From Heterodera schachtii (Eukaryota; Nematoda; Chromadorea; Rhabditida; Heteroderidae): a stretch of 64,000 bases of DNA. The notes beneath the pieces are model-generated. The model ran no database searches, was not told the DNA's origin, and saw only the letters and a list, made by a program, of their open reading frames with translations. Each line of letters opens with the position of its first letter. The first letter of the stretch is position 1. This document shows positions 10,221 through 21,654 of the stretch, one piece after another. The translations under genes were made by a program, and so were the position numbers. The stretch lies in assembly GCA_023374025.1 (NCBI GenBank), contig SIJG01000104.1, positions 391,485 through 455,484 on the forward strand. Direction: 5' to 3'.

Positions 10221-11441
10221 TAGAGTTAAGCCCCGAGCCTTCGGGGGCAAAAAGTCGGGGGCCGGGGACCGCCGGGGGGCGGGGGCCGGGGCGGGGAGGA
10301 GCTCAATTGTCGGGGTCGGGGACCTCGGGGGGCGACATGTCGGGGGCCGGTCGGGGGGCGACATGTCGGGGGTCGGGGCGGGGAGGAGCTCAATTGTCGG
10401 GGGTCGGGGACCCCGATCGGGGAATGACCAAATTTTATTTTAACCCAAAAAAACCATTTTTTTCTTTTTGAATGCTCGTTTCTTTTTTTCACTTTAATCA
10501 TCTGATTTCGTTAGCGCCATTAAGAGTGAGTCCAAGCTGGCCTTTAAACCAGGTGGCTTCCATTTGTTCTTATTTATAAGAATGTTCTGATTTTGGGGTA
10601 GCGACTAAAATTATTCTGATTTCTTATTATATATATTTATAGTTTGAAATTTTATGGCATAATGTCACTATTTTTCAAGAAAATTTTAAGGTCTGCCGCA
10701 AAATTTTTTTGATCTTTTGATCCCGAATTTACTGAAATTTATAATTTTGCATTTTCCTCCCCAAAATTATCAAAATTGATAATAGGAGACTAAAAATATA
10801 AAATTTGATCGAATAAATTGGAAAAATAACCGATTAGAAAAATGTTGCAAAATGTTAATCTTATTTTTCGGGCTTGGTTTTAATATTTTGGAAAATTTTC
10901 GATGGAAGCCCTGGTTTAAAAATACGTGGAAAGGGGTGGGGTTTAACCGAAATTTTTGCGAACCCGTCTCAACATCGAATTTGACTACCATTTTTTGGGC
11001 GCTCTTTTTCAAAAAAACTTTTGAGCAACAAATTGGGAATGATCGGCGGTGGTGTTAGGAGCCGCGAGGAAAATTTTTTTTTTGAAAATTTGCAATTTGT
11101 TAACAGATTTTTTCCTAAAAAATACCAATTTTTACAATTTTGAGACAATTTTTTGCAAAAAAAAAAAATTAGTTTTGGGGGGGGGGCCGGCGGTGCCGAT
11201 AGGCGCCGCCGAAAAGTTTTTCGGAATTTTTAATTAATTAATATTAAGAAAATTGTTCAAAATTTCATAAATTTGCAACCTTTCCCCCCTTCGTTGTTGA
11301 ATTAACTTTTTAAATTTTTACAACGCTCGGAGTCCCCAATTCCCCGAATTAGTGTCGGGGACCTCGGGGGGCGACATGTCGGGGGTCGGGGCGGGGAATA
11401 GGACCAAAAATGTCGGGGCTCGGGGTCGGGGCTTAACCTTA
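10221..11441. mobile_element. hAT-like element with CGGGG word arrays and two cassettes
   Basis: The left end TAGAGTTAAGCCCCGA and the complemented right end TAAGGTTAAGCCCCGA match at 14 of 16 bases. Both ends carry dense arrays of GTCGGGG, CGACATGTCGGGG and GGGACC words (about 10,232-10,425 and 11,335-11,435). The centre holds two GC-rich cassettes, a degenerate one at about 11,042 and a good one at 11,187-11,211. The flanks GTTTAAAA and GTTTTTTA agree at only 5 of 8 positions, so the TSD is doubtful. A GC-richer stretch near 10,515-10,570 has no recognised origin. No transposase was seen. Confidence 0.65.
11187..11211. repeat. GC-rich hairpin cassette
   Basis: CCGGCGGTGCCGATAGGCGC followed by CGCCG. 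It is preceded by a run of G and followed by GAAAAGTTTTTCGGAATTTTT. It closely matches the copies at 33,210 and 32,698, which lie in an element with different end arrays. Confidence 0.7.
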
Positions 11442-11758
11442 GTTTTTTACAGTGTGTTAGAGGCATGAAAATAGCACGCAAAAAAAGAGAGAAAAAGAAA
11501 TGCAATATTTTCAACATTACATAACTTTTTAGCTAACTCACTTTTTGCACCTAAAAACAATCTATTTTGTTCAAAATTTTTTTATATGTGAATGCAATTT
11601 GAAGAAAATCTGTAAGGTGAAAAAAAAGTTCAGAGAAGTAAATTCAGATTTCTCTATTAACAGAGATAAAGAAATAGTACGCCAAAGTGAGGGATATTTT
11701 TTCTCTGCACTCTCTATTTATTGGTTCATCTCTCGTTTTTTGACCATATACCGCTCAA

Positions 11759-11763
<5 letters not shown>

Positions 11764-11805
<42 letters not shown>
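11764..11805. repeat. (TA)n microsatellite
   Basis: An uninterrupted TA dinucleotide run of about 42 bases, followed by T-rich DNA. It lies just right of the 10,221-11,441 element. Confidence 0.95.
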
Positions 11806-11812
<7 letters not shown>

Positions 11813-11982
11813 TTTCTGAAAATGTTATAAATATTCTTTTCGATTTATTTTTTTTTATTTAATCACCGATTCATTTTTAATACATAATAAAAATTGCAAA
11901 TTACTACTTTAGAAAAATATTCAAGCTCGCTTTATTTTTAGCAATTTTAGAGAATTTGTATTTTGTTATTAATATTTGTTAA

Positions 11983-12250
11983 TTTATTTAAAATTTCTTA
12001 TTAAATTATTTTATAAATTTATAATGATTTTTAATATGTATTAAAATATTTTTTATAAACAAATAAGTTAATTTTATTCATTATTTTTTATCATTAAATA
12101 AAATTGCATTAATTAATAATTTATTTAAAATTTCTTATTAAATTATTTTATAAATTTATAATGATTTTTAATATGTATTAAAATATTTTTTATAAACAAA
12201 TAACTTAATTTTATTCATTATTTTTATCATTAAATAAAATTGCATTAATT
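11983..12250. repeat. Recent 137-bp tandem duplication
   Basis: The segments 11,983-12,119 and 12,120-12,250 are near-identical head-to-tail copies starting TTTATTTAAAATTTCTTATT. They differ by a G/C change in AACAAATAAGTTAATT and a one-T length difference, before diverging at the right end. The low divergence contrasts with the old repeats around it. Confidence 0.85.
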
Positions 12251-12653
12251 ATTTACTTCAATAATAAATCTCTTGTTCCCATCTTGATGAAAATTCGCAT
12301 TAGGTCATTGTAATCATTTATTTTTCTTTTTAAATATATTTTTTATTATAAGTTTTTTCTCTAGAAAAATTTGTTTAAATAAATTTTTAAATATTTTATT
12401 TCATGAACCAAAAATAATTTTTTTTCTATTTTTTTCTATTTATTTTTCTATTTTTTCTTAATAGACAAAAATAATTAACCTATTACTTTAACCAATTGTT
12501 TTTATTTAATTTTGGTATTTTTAATTTGGTCAATTGATTTTTTTTATACATTTTTTGAAAAATAAATTTATATATTTATTGAAATCTAATTTAACTTACT
12601 TGTAAAACAAATTTAATAGTATACATTTTTTATTTGTATAGAAAATAAAATAG

Positions 12654-12718
12654 TCCAAATACGAGCTATTGTCGCGAATGAGAGAAAGTCCAGCGCAGCT
12701 ATGGCGGATGCGGATTAA
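12654..12718 (+). CDS. Exon-like island, possible last exon of an unrecognised gene
   Basis: After a TAAAATAG acceptor an open frame reads QIRAIVANERKSSAAMADAD and ends in TAA. The island is much less AT-rich than the DNA around it, and its codons look protein-like. No upstream exon, start codon or family match was found. It could be a surviving last exon, a gene fragment or a transposon scrap. It is included because its composition is so unlike its surroundings. Confidence 0.25.
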
Positions 12719-12784
12719 TCATGTGTATTGTGTATATTATTATAGGATATTTTGCCTATTTATATTTTAAATAAATATTAATAT

Positions 12785-13159
12785 TTGTTTATTGAGATAA
12801 GAAGCACTTTTTTAATTTGTTATAATGTATTTTTGGAATTTAAAATTTTTTTATTAAATTATTTTAAAATTATTCTATATCAATTCGGTTTTGATTCTTA
12901 TTTATTAGTACTAACAATAAATAATTTACAATTTTTTATTCTTTCAGATTGCTTTTATTGCTTTTTTATATTTTCAATGTTTTTGTTGTTTTATGAGAGA
13001 TTTTTCGTACATAAACTTATAGCCCTACTCATCACATTAACATTCTCTGTCATGGCTTGTCTTTTTTCTTACAGCCCCATATTTGCAAATATTAAAAAAG
13101 TCAATTTTAAAAATAATTCTTTATTCCACCTATTTTTAAAATATAATATAAATACTTGA
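12785..13159 (+). CDS. Hydrophobic open frame, doubtful
   Basis: An open frame of 124 codons is rich in Phe, Leu and Ile. AT-rich DNA produces such frames by chance. Only the part around 12,990-13,090 (KLIALLITLTFSVMACLF) has richer codons, and a TTTTCTTACAG acceptor-like sequence ends near 13,073. There is no homology or splice support. It is probably not a gene as it stands. Confidence 0.12.
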   Translation: MFIEIRSTFLICYNVFLEFKIFLLNYFKIILYQFGFDSYLLVLTINNLQFFILSDCFYCFFIFSMFLLFYERFFVHKLIALLITLTFSVMACLFSYSPIFANIKKVNFKNNSLFHLFLKYNINT

Positions 13160-13693
13160 CCAAATATCAAAACATAAACATATAATGAGTTTTATTCGTT
13201 TTTGTAAGTAATAAATTTTATAAATTTGATTTTTTTTTTCTCTAATAATACAATTTTTCGAAATTATGCGTTTTTTCAATTTATTCATTTCGAATTTTAT
13301 TTTATTTTTTTAGATTTTTAAATTGTTTTTCACTTTTTTATTTGTTCTGCTTTTTTTAGCCGCCAATTTATTTTTATTTTTATTGTAATTAAAATCTACA
13401 AATGTCTTTCTTGAATTAAAATTTTATAATATTTTGTAAGCTTTTAATCAATTTTTTTGTCCAAGTTCAGTCTCCAGCAATTGCTCTTTATTATAAAGAA
13501 AACTATGGTTTTATGTTAAACTAATAATTGTAATTATTTTTTTATTATTTATTGTTTTAATTTTTTAATAAATTTGGTTCTTTGTTTTACCATTGAATTT
13601 CTTTGCATTTCGTTAAAGAATAAATGTTTTTGATCGAACGCCGGACCATGTTTTTATAGTACAGTAGAGATGATCAATTAGCTTGAATTTTTC

Positions 13694-13874
13694 TAGAGTG
13701 AAGCGGGCTGGGACCTGGTAGCGGACAACTGAGTACCAAGGTCCCTATTTTGACCGGGACTTGGACTAGTCTCGGTTTTTCAAACAGGTTTTTACAGCCA
13801 AAAATTCCCGGGTTTTCAACCCGAAAAGGTCCCGGTCCCGGTCTTGCCCAAAATTCCCGGTCCGCTTCACTATA
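13694..13874. mobile_element. Small hAT-like MITE with CCCGG words
   Basis: The left end TAGAGTGAAGCGG and the complemented right end TATAGTGAAGCGG match at 12 of 13 bases. The flanks AATTTTTC (13,686-13,693) and AATTTTCC (13,875-13,882) match at 7 of 8 bases. The 181-bp interior carries GGGACC, CCCGGTCCCGG and CCGGGACTTGG words but no open frame. Confidence 0.7.
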
Positions 13875-13882
13875 AATTTTCC

Positions 13883-16675
13883 TAATTTTTTTATATATAG
13901 ATAATTTCGAATGTTTAATTTGAATACATATGTATAAATTGCAATTGCTCTTTTTTTTTGTTTTTAATAAAAAACGAGAAAACTATAAATGTTAGTTTTA
14001 TTGAGATTTAAAAATATTATAAAATAAACGCATTATTAAGTAGATTATTATTATTATTATTTAAAATAATTATTTTGCTTTAATTTGATCACTTTGCACT
14101 TTTTCGTGCTTCGCCCAACCTTGCACTTTTCGTCTTCGACATAGCACCGGAGTTTCACACAAATCTGTATGACATTTGGTCTGTATAAAACTCAATTAAA
14201 TTGTATTAAATTTCAATAAATTTAAATGAATTGGATAATGAATTAATAGATGAAATGATTTAATCCTTCATAATTTTTAAAGATTTTTTATAAAATTTTG
14301 TTTTAATTTGCTTTTATAATTTTTTAATTTTAATAATCGAACAAAGTAAGTATAATTTATTATAGTTTATAATCTCATTGTAAAATTAAGGCTCCTTATC
14401 TAAAGATTCAATATCCAGGAATTGCATATATTTGGGCAATAAAACTTATATATTTTTTTAAACAATAACAAATTTTTAAAATAAATTTTTTATCCATTTT
14501 AAATATATTTTTTAATCTTAGCGATTAACTACTATTTTCTATCCCGTATCAATGCGATTTTCGAAAAGAAAATAGTTTGATTTTTATTATAATATTTTTT
14601 ATAGAAATGATTGGTCGCACATTATATTTCGTTTGTTATTTTATTTTTATATATTAATAAATATTTGCCAACTTCTGTTATTCACGCAAATATCGTTTTA
14701 TATAGCCTTATAACGAATTTAAAAAAGTAATATTGTTTTGATTTTATAATGATATAATTTGTTAATTTAAAATTTCATTATAAAATTGCTATTAAAAATG
14801 TAACTTAACTTAAAGTATTTTAAGATTCATTCTTAATTTAAAGGAATTACTTTTACAATACTTTTTTAAAATATAATGAAGTTAGAAATAATTTATAAAA
14901 ATACTTAAAATAAAAAAGTTTTTAACAATTTCTTATTTAAGTAAATTATGATAGAGTTTCATTAGCTCATTCCGCCACTTAAGAAAGCATCGGCAAAAGG
15001 TCGTCCGTCCGTTATCTATTTTTGCACTTTTTGGGTATTTTTAGAATTTTAACACTTAATAAATTCATTTTTGTGTGAAGCCCTTATAATCCTTCTTATT
15101 ATATCGATCGCTATCTTTTGGTGCTTTATCTAATTATCAACAATTTTTATAGAAATTATTGGGGCCCATTTTATTTTTAATCACTTTATTATTTATTTTA
15201 TATATTAAGAAAATATTAGCCTATTTAATTTAAAATTTATTTATTAATTATCTTGCTCGGATGTTGTAGATAACATAAGGTATGTATGGGGTTCTGTATT
15301 TTGTTTGATTATGTTTTCGGTAATATCAATAATAAAATATTTGATCTTTCATATCTTTTTTATAAATATTTTATAATTATACACCGATTAAAATGGTTAT
15401 TTTATAATAGTTGAATTATTTTTATTATTATTTTTTCATTGTTTTTGATTGTCAAATGAATAAAAAAATTTAATAAAATTTATTTATTATTTTCAGCTGA
15501 TATAATCCTTAATTGCTAGCTATTATAACCTTTGAATTTTTTTACTCGTTTGCAAGCATCAGAATTCCGAAGGTTGCATTGCGTCTGGGTACTGTTATAA
15601 AAATGCTTGATAATGTTTGTGATAATGTTCAAATAAACAGTTTTGATTGCAGTTTATTTGGTTTTTATTTGTAATTTTTAATTTCAATTACTAACAATTA
15701 ACTTTTATTTCTAACCATTTTTTTTCTTATTATAATTATTTTTTTTATTAAGAAATTGTTAATTTAAAAATTTCTTGTTTTTATTTTATTTTGTAAGTAT
15801 AATAATTTTTTCTCACTAAAATGTCTTTAAGTATTCTTGCTTCCAAAAAAAATTATTTATTTAATTTAGCCGCACAATATTTATTCATTGCTATTTTTTT
15901 TGTAATTAAATTCTTTAATTTTTAGTATAATAATTAAATTCAGGTTTATTTTAAATTTGAACAAATTTTTACATGATTTTTACTTTTTGAAGTTATTTTG
16001 ATGTTTTTAAAAACTTTTTAGTTTACTTATCGCAAAAACAGTAACAGTAAATTAGAATTAAATATATTTATATAATTATTTAATCATTATTTTTATTAGA
16101 TTGAATATATTATATTGATTTTCAATTGTTTGGCTGTTAAAATGTTGATTCGATTCGATTTTCTGACTATCATTTTTTAAGAGTTTTATTTTTATTTTTA
16201 TTTTATTTCATGTGATTTAGTTGCCAAAAGCTTTATTATGTATTGTGAGTCTTAAAATAATTAATTATTTTTTTCTTCAAAATTATTATATCGTTTTTAT
16301 ATAAAATTCAAATGATTGGATTTGTTTATAAAGCATTTTATTTTTAAATGATAATAAATATATAATTTTTTTTTTATTTTTGGTCCATTTTTAGGCATTT
16401 TTGGGCTTTTTCGTCCATATTTAGCGTTTTTTAGTCCATATAATTTACAATCCTAATAATAAGTTTATTTATAAATGTTGAATTTACTTAAATATATACA
16501 AATTAATTTAAAAAGTGTAATTTTTTAAAAATAAATAAATAAATAAATTATAATTTGTTTTTTTAAATTATCTTTTTTTCTGTATGTTTAGCTTTTTTTT
16601 TTTAAATTCCAATTAATTATTTATTATTTATGATAATTAATTTTAAATCAACTTTTTGTATCTTTGCGAATGAGT
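13883..16675. other. AT-rich DNA with a few exon-like patches
   Basis: No gene can be built. Patches of richer composition lie near 14,101-14,180 (frame reading ASPNLALFVFDIAPEFHTN), 14,955-15,010, 15,255-15,275 (followed by a GTATGT donor) and 15,545-15,605 (NSEGCIASGYCYKNA then a stop). Each is short enough to arise by chance, and none could be joined to another in phase. Confidence 0.35.
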
Positions 16676-16679
16676 AAAG

Positions 16680-17132
16680 TAGGGATGGAATTTAAGTCAT
16701 GAAAATCTCAAAAAAGTCGACTTAAAAAGTCATGAAAAATGCCAAAAAGCCAAAAAAATCCCGAATAATTAATTAAAAGTAATTAAAAACAATATCCCCT
16801 TTTTAAACATTTATTGAAGAAAGAAATTTAAAAAAAAAATTAATTTTAAACAAAAAAAAAAAGAAACATTTCAAAAGTGTTACCCCGCCAATTTTATTTT
16901 ATTTTTCAGTCCCGTCATTTGAGTCCTAATGGTACAGGAAATTTCAGCACGGTCTCGAAGATAGATTTATTTTTTCGGAATTTTCTTCACTAAAAGTCAA
17001 ATTTTGCCTTAAAAAGTGAAAAAAGTCACAAAAATGTATGTTAGAAGCTTCAAACAATTGTATACACTTTTTAAATTATTTTAAGCCTCATCAAAGTCAC
17101 AAAAAAGTCATTTGAATTAAATTCCCATCCCA
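16680..17132. mobile_element. Inverted-repeat element, AAAGTCA word family, copy 1
   Basis: The left end TAGGGATGGAATTTAA and the complemented right end TGGGATGGGAATTTAA are inverted repeats. Internal words AAAAAGTCATGAAAA and AAAAGTCACAAAAA flank a conserved centre with CAGTCCCGTCATTTGAGTCC and CGGTCTCGAAGAT. The same centre and words recur at 48,495-48,905. No clear 8-bp TSD is seen. Confidence 0.7.
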
Positions 17133-17136
17133 AGTT

Positions 17137-17228
17137 ATAAGGAGAGAAAGGCCACGTGAATGATTGAAAGGGGCGGTCCCTCCCTCTGATTGGTTGAGCT
17201 TATTTCGCATTACAGTACTACATGGGCT
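17137..17228. promoter_or_regulatory. GC-rich island with promoter-like motifs
   Basis: Within 92 bases lie CACGTG (an E-box), GGGGCGG (a GC box) and TGATTGGTTGAGC (an inverted CCAAT motif). They sit in AT-rich DNA with no adjacent gene. It could be an orphan promoter, a transposon fragment or chance clustering. Confidence 0.2.
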
Positions 17229-17369
17229 AATATTTATAAAATAATTACGTTATGGTTGTTGATTATGTTTTTTTTAAATATACAAGTATTTAATTATTTC
17301 TTTCCCTAATCGGGTAATAATTACAATTTTCATATTTTATTAATTGCTGACTTTCAATTCATTTCAATT

Positions 17370-17600
17370 TGATGTTTACACTAATAATTTAGGTCGGTAC
17401 ATTTATATTTTTAATTTTCTAATTAATGCTTTGATTATGTTAGAAATGTTCTTACATTATGAAGTATATTTTAATATTTTTCTTGGTGATTCCCACTCCT
17501 CTTCGATTGTTCGGGATGAGATGACTCCAATTTCAATTTTATGCTTTCGTTAATATATTTAACTGTTTAAAATAAAGTACATTCTCAATAATATAAAAGG
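17370..17600. repeat. Dispersed repeat module D, copy 2
   Basis: This matches 1,207-1,460: GATTATGTTAGAAAT, GTATATTTTAATATTTTTCT followed by TGGTGAT, and TTCGTTAATAT near the end, with diverged parts between. It is an old duplication of unknown origin. Confidence 0.6.
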
Positions 17601-17939
17601 CATATAACCTAATGGCAATTAAATTAAATATTTAAATTAAAAATAATTAAATTTTACAATTTTACTAAAATTTGAAAAAAGTTTTCTATGTCTGTTTCTA
17701 ATAAACTTTTAGGTGTAATATTAATATTACTTTCTATTTTAATTTTTTTTTACTGAAAAGGTAGTTAAAGGTAGTTGATGGTTGGTGTTGTGAATTTTTT
17801 GTTTGACTATTTAGTATGGTAAAATCGGTAATTATATTTATGTCTCTATCTTAATATATTGACATTATAATATAGCTGTGTTGATTATCTCTTTATAAAA
17901 ATTTATTTTTTGGTGGCACTGAAATTTTTTTTAAGCTTT

Positions 17940-18470
17940 TTTATACTAGAATTATATGCACATGCATATTTTTTCCCGAATTGTGGGAAGTCTGAAACGC
18001 ACGAAAAACATGTTTTTAGCTTAGTTTGAAGCTTCTATGCCTTATTTACATATGTATATTTTGCATATTTGTGCATAGTTCGCGATTTATATGCACATTT
18101 GTGTATGTTTTGGCATTTCGTGCAGATTTTATATAACTTTTTAAAAAATTGAAATTTATGCCAAAAATAGTCAGGAAATGAAAATTCTCCATTTTTACTT
18201 AATTTTCTTCAAAATAAATAAATTTTACTTTTATTTTGTATTTTTTGTTCTAAAATTATTATTCATATTATATTTAGCTATTTTCGAGGTTATTATGCTA
18301 ACAAATTTGTACAATTTGCTCTCAATTTGGAAAAAAGCCCGGCGCAGAAAAAACGAACATTTTTGAAGACTTTTTTTCATTTGGAGTAAATTTTTTCAAA
18401 ATGCTTTTTTTAGAGGCAAAATGCTGATTTTGAAATTTTAGTTGGCAGCCCTAGTTTTAGACTTCTAGAT
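17940..18470. mobile_element. Transposon remnant
   Basis: The right edge GGCAGCCCTA complements to TAGGGCTGCC, a hAT-type terminus. A similar terminus (TAGGGCTACCAACTG) lies at 26,453. Inside, TGCACATGCATATTTTT words and a GTCTGAAACGCACGAAAAACA block are shared in form with 33,915 and 58,025. The left end is unclear. Confidence 0.4.
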
Positions 18471-19526
18471 CCAACTTTTTCATGTAAATTAAATAATGCA
18501 ATAAAAAGGACTTAAATTATCTTAAAATAATGTTTTAAATGCTTTAAAATTTTGATATCCCTTTTTAAAATGAATCGATTTTTCACGATTTTTGTTCGCA
18601 AACACAGAAAAGAAAGTGTTTTGCTGCTATTTAAAATTTTTATCAAAATGATTGTTTTGTTTAATAAATTTTATTTATTGAATTTAAAATTTCAAGAAAA
18701 TATATATATTATTCTTTTTTCAACGTCAAATTTTTCTTCTGCGTTTCTATTCGGGCAACATTTATGAAATTAATTTTATTTTAAATATTTATTTATATGT
18801 TCTAATTCAAGATCCTATAGACGAGCTTAGTTGTTGAGGGAAATTTGTAATATTTTTAAAATATTATAAAATATTTTGTAAATTGAAAATTTTTTCGTCT
18901 CATAATCAGTTGAACCATTTTTATTTGCTTTGATAAAAAATCAAATTAAAACTTCTTTTTCCTTATAGAAAATGTTAAAAATCTATTAATTATTTAATTT
19001 CCATTGAGTTAATTGAATTTAAAATTAATGACTTTTTAATAATTACAAATTTATTTTAATTCACTATGTCTTAAATATTGTGTAAATTTTTCACAGATAA
19101 GTCCTTAATCATAAAAATATTTGTATTTATAATTTTATAAATTTCTTTTGTTTTCAAGATTTATCACATGCTTTGTGCTAATGTAATTGCGGCTTTTGTT
19201 TCACTAATTTGTGATAAATTTGATGATAAATTTCTTAAATATACTAACAAATGAATAAATAGGAATAAATTTTATTTATTTATTTGTGAATAATAATTTT
19301 TCCTACTTAATTAAGGTTATTTGATGAATATTAATTTAAAGAAAGTTTTTTTTTCGTAAATGTTTGGTAATGAGATGACCGTTTCGAATTCTAAATGAAT
19401 TTGACGCGAGATAGACAAAAAATGAGATAAATCAAACGAAAATTCTATAAAAAACGTTTGGCATTTTATTCTTTGAAATAATTAAAAACCGATGCTTTTT
19501 CGAGTGAATTTATAACATTTATTTTA
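18471..19526. other. AT-rich non-genic DNA
   Basis: Nothing structured was recognised. A 71-codon frame at 18,552-18,767 is AT-rich and Phe/Ile/Lys-heavy, as expected by chance. Confidence 0.4.
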
Positions 19527-19534
19527 ATTATAAT

Positions 19535-19608
19535 TAGAGACCGACTTAAAATGCACCAAAATTTGTTAATGCGTAAAAAAAGGCATATGCCTCAAAAATC
19601 GGTCTCTA
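19535..19608. mobile_element. 74-bp mini hAT-like MITE
   Basis: The left end TAGAGACCGACTT and the complemented right end TAGAGACCGATTT match at 12 of 13 bases. The flanks ATTATAAT (19,527-19,534) and TTTATAAT (19,609-19,616) match at 7 of 8. The interior carries AAAATGCACC and a GGCATATGCC palindrome. If real, this is close to the smallest size a mobile element can have. Confidence 0.6.
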
Positions 19609-19616
19609 TTTATAAT

Positions 19617-21227
19617 AAATGAATAAAATAATAATTAAAATATAATGCGACCAACAAAAAAGCCTCGTAAGAATGGCAGGAGGGAAATATAATTCATAGA
19701 AATAAAAGTTTCAACCTGAATTTAGTGTTTATAAAATTCATTAATTAATTCTACATTTCAGCAAGTAGTTTTTTTAATTTTAATTGCTAATAAATTATTC
19801 TATTTATTATTTTATAAATTAAATTAAAATTAAATTTATTTGACATCAATTTTTTAAATTTTTTCAGTTTTAAAAAATTTATTTGATATAAAATCTTTTT
19901 GTTTTTATAATTTAAAATTGGTGTTTTTTATCTTCTTTTTTTCTATTTTCTTATTTTTTCATTTTTCAATTATTTTATTATAAAATCATTATTTTTCTTT
20001 CACTTCTTTAATGCTTTTAGCATGAATTTTGGTCTAAATTATTTTTGTTTTCGTAATGAGAAATTGATTTTTTCTTTTCATCATAATATTCTTTTGACTA
20101 TTTTTGTGGGTTTGTCAATTAATCAAGAACAAATTAAAAATATTAGCCTTTCTTCGTTTCTGCTGCGCCATAGTCAATTTTGGAAGGATTTGGAATTGGT
20201 CAAGTTTACTTCATTCATTCATTTATTAAAATTTAATTTGCATTTAATTTACACAATTAAAGAATTTTAACTTTGTTTCGATGGAATTTTAAAAATTATT
20301 TAGGTATCTATTTTACCAACTAAAAACCCTTTTTTAAATTGATATATATTTTTTTATAAATTAATTTGTAAATAATTAATATTTGAATCTAAATATTTAT
20401 TAATTATTGTTTTTAATTGTTTTTTCTTATTACATTATGAAACTTAAATAAATCTTTTAATTCTTTTTTTGCTGTTATATTTTCTTAACTATTTTGCACA
20501 TTTTGGTGTATTTTTTTGGCACTTTTTGTTGCTTTTGGAAAAGGTTAACAAAAAATTGAAGGTGCAATATTAATTTGTTACTTTGTATTTAAATTGCTAT
20601 TCCATAATAATTATATGGTATTAGAGACTTTCATATTATATTATGCAATTTTATTTTTATTTTTTATTCTGATCTATATTATAAACATTTACTTCTTGTT
20701 CCCTTTCCACTTCCTCTTTAGTTACTGTTCCTTCATTAAAAATGAATGAGATTTAAAAAAAATTTATATTTTGATATCAATGTAATAAGAAATTATATTG
20801 CATATTAAAAATTAAAGTGTTGGATATTTAAAAGTGGCAAGAAATATATTAAAAAATGTAAAATTATTTCAAAATTATTTATCAATCGAAACAATATATT
20901 TAAATTTTGAATAATTTAAATTTAAAAAGATATTTGTAAAACAAATAATTAATTAATTAACATATGAATAAAATATGAAACAGTTTTAAGAATGTTTTTT
21001 CATTATTTAATTGATTTAATTTATTTTTTATTTGTAAAAATACACTTTTTGTTTCTATTTGCGAGTTGAATTAATTGAATTTAAGAAAATAATGTATGTT
21101 AAAAAATAAAAATATATTTTAGTCATTTCATATTTTTTTTTCTTTTTAAACATGTTCTCCCTCAACTCGTTTTATGTATATCAACTTTAATGAATATAAA
21201 ATAATTAAATCAAATTTGATTATGTAG
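19617..21227. other. AT-rich DNA with repeat module B
   Basis: 19,800-20,000 is a diverged copy of 170-540. An open frame at 20,022-20,270 is mostly AT-rich, but its part near 20,155-20,215 (LLRHSQFWKDLELVKFTS) has more protein-like codons. No gene could be built. Confidence 0.35.
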
Positions 21228-21322
21228 ACAATCCGTCAGTAATGGACAATCCATCAGTGGACAATTCGTCAGAAGGTTTTTTGAAGAGCAATGATCAAAA
21301 ATCTTGCGAAAATGATTGTTAA
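21228..21322 (+). CDS. Exon-like island encoding a D/N/S-rich tail
   Basis: After a TTATGTAG acceptor the frame reads DNPSVMDNPSVDNSSEGF, then LKSNDQKSCENDC and TAA. The first part is a repeated (M/V)DNPSV motif. Composition and codons look coding, against about 80% AT on both sides. No upstream exon or family was recognised. It could be a true last exon of a gene whose other exons are too short to see, or a fragment. Confidence 0.3.
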
Positions 21323-21654
21323 ATTTAGCCTTTTTGACCGGGCTCCCCGCCCACTAATTTTTAGTTTAAAACTTTTAATGGCAGAATTCGGCAAGATAAT
21401 TGTATAATTTATTTAGTGTTTTATTTAATTTGTTATGAACATTTATTTTAATGAATTGTTATTTCATTTGTTTTATTCACATTGATTAATAATTAATTAA
21501 TATATATATATTTTTTAAAACTTTTAATCGCTCATTCTGTTTTTTATGAAATAAAAAAAATCAATTTTTAATTCAATAGAAAAAAACAAAATTTACATTG
21601 ATTTTGTTAACCGATTTTGTCTTAAAATAATATCCATTTTAACAGTTTTAGACT

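Noticed and set aside
10226..10501. 91-codon Pro/Arg-rich frame
   Set aside because: It is produced by CGGGG word arrays at a transposon end.
17344..17553. FLGDSHSSSIVRDEMT resembling a GAPDH motif
   Set aside because: The match is only a few residues, the diverged partner at 1,350 breaks it, and the rest of the domain is absent.
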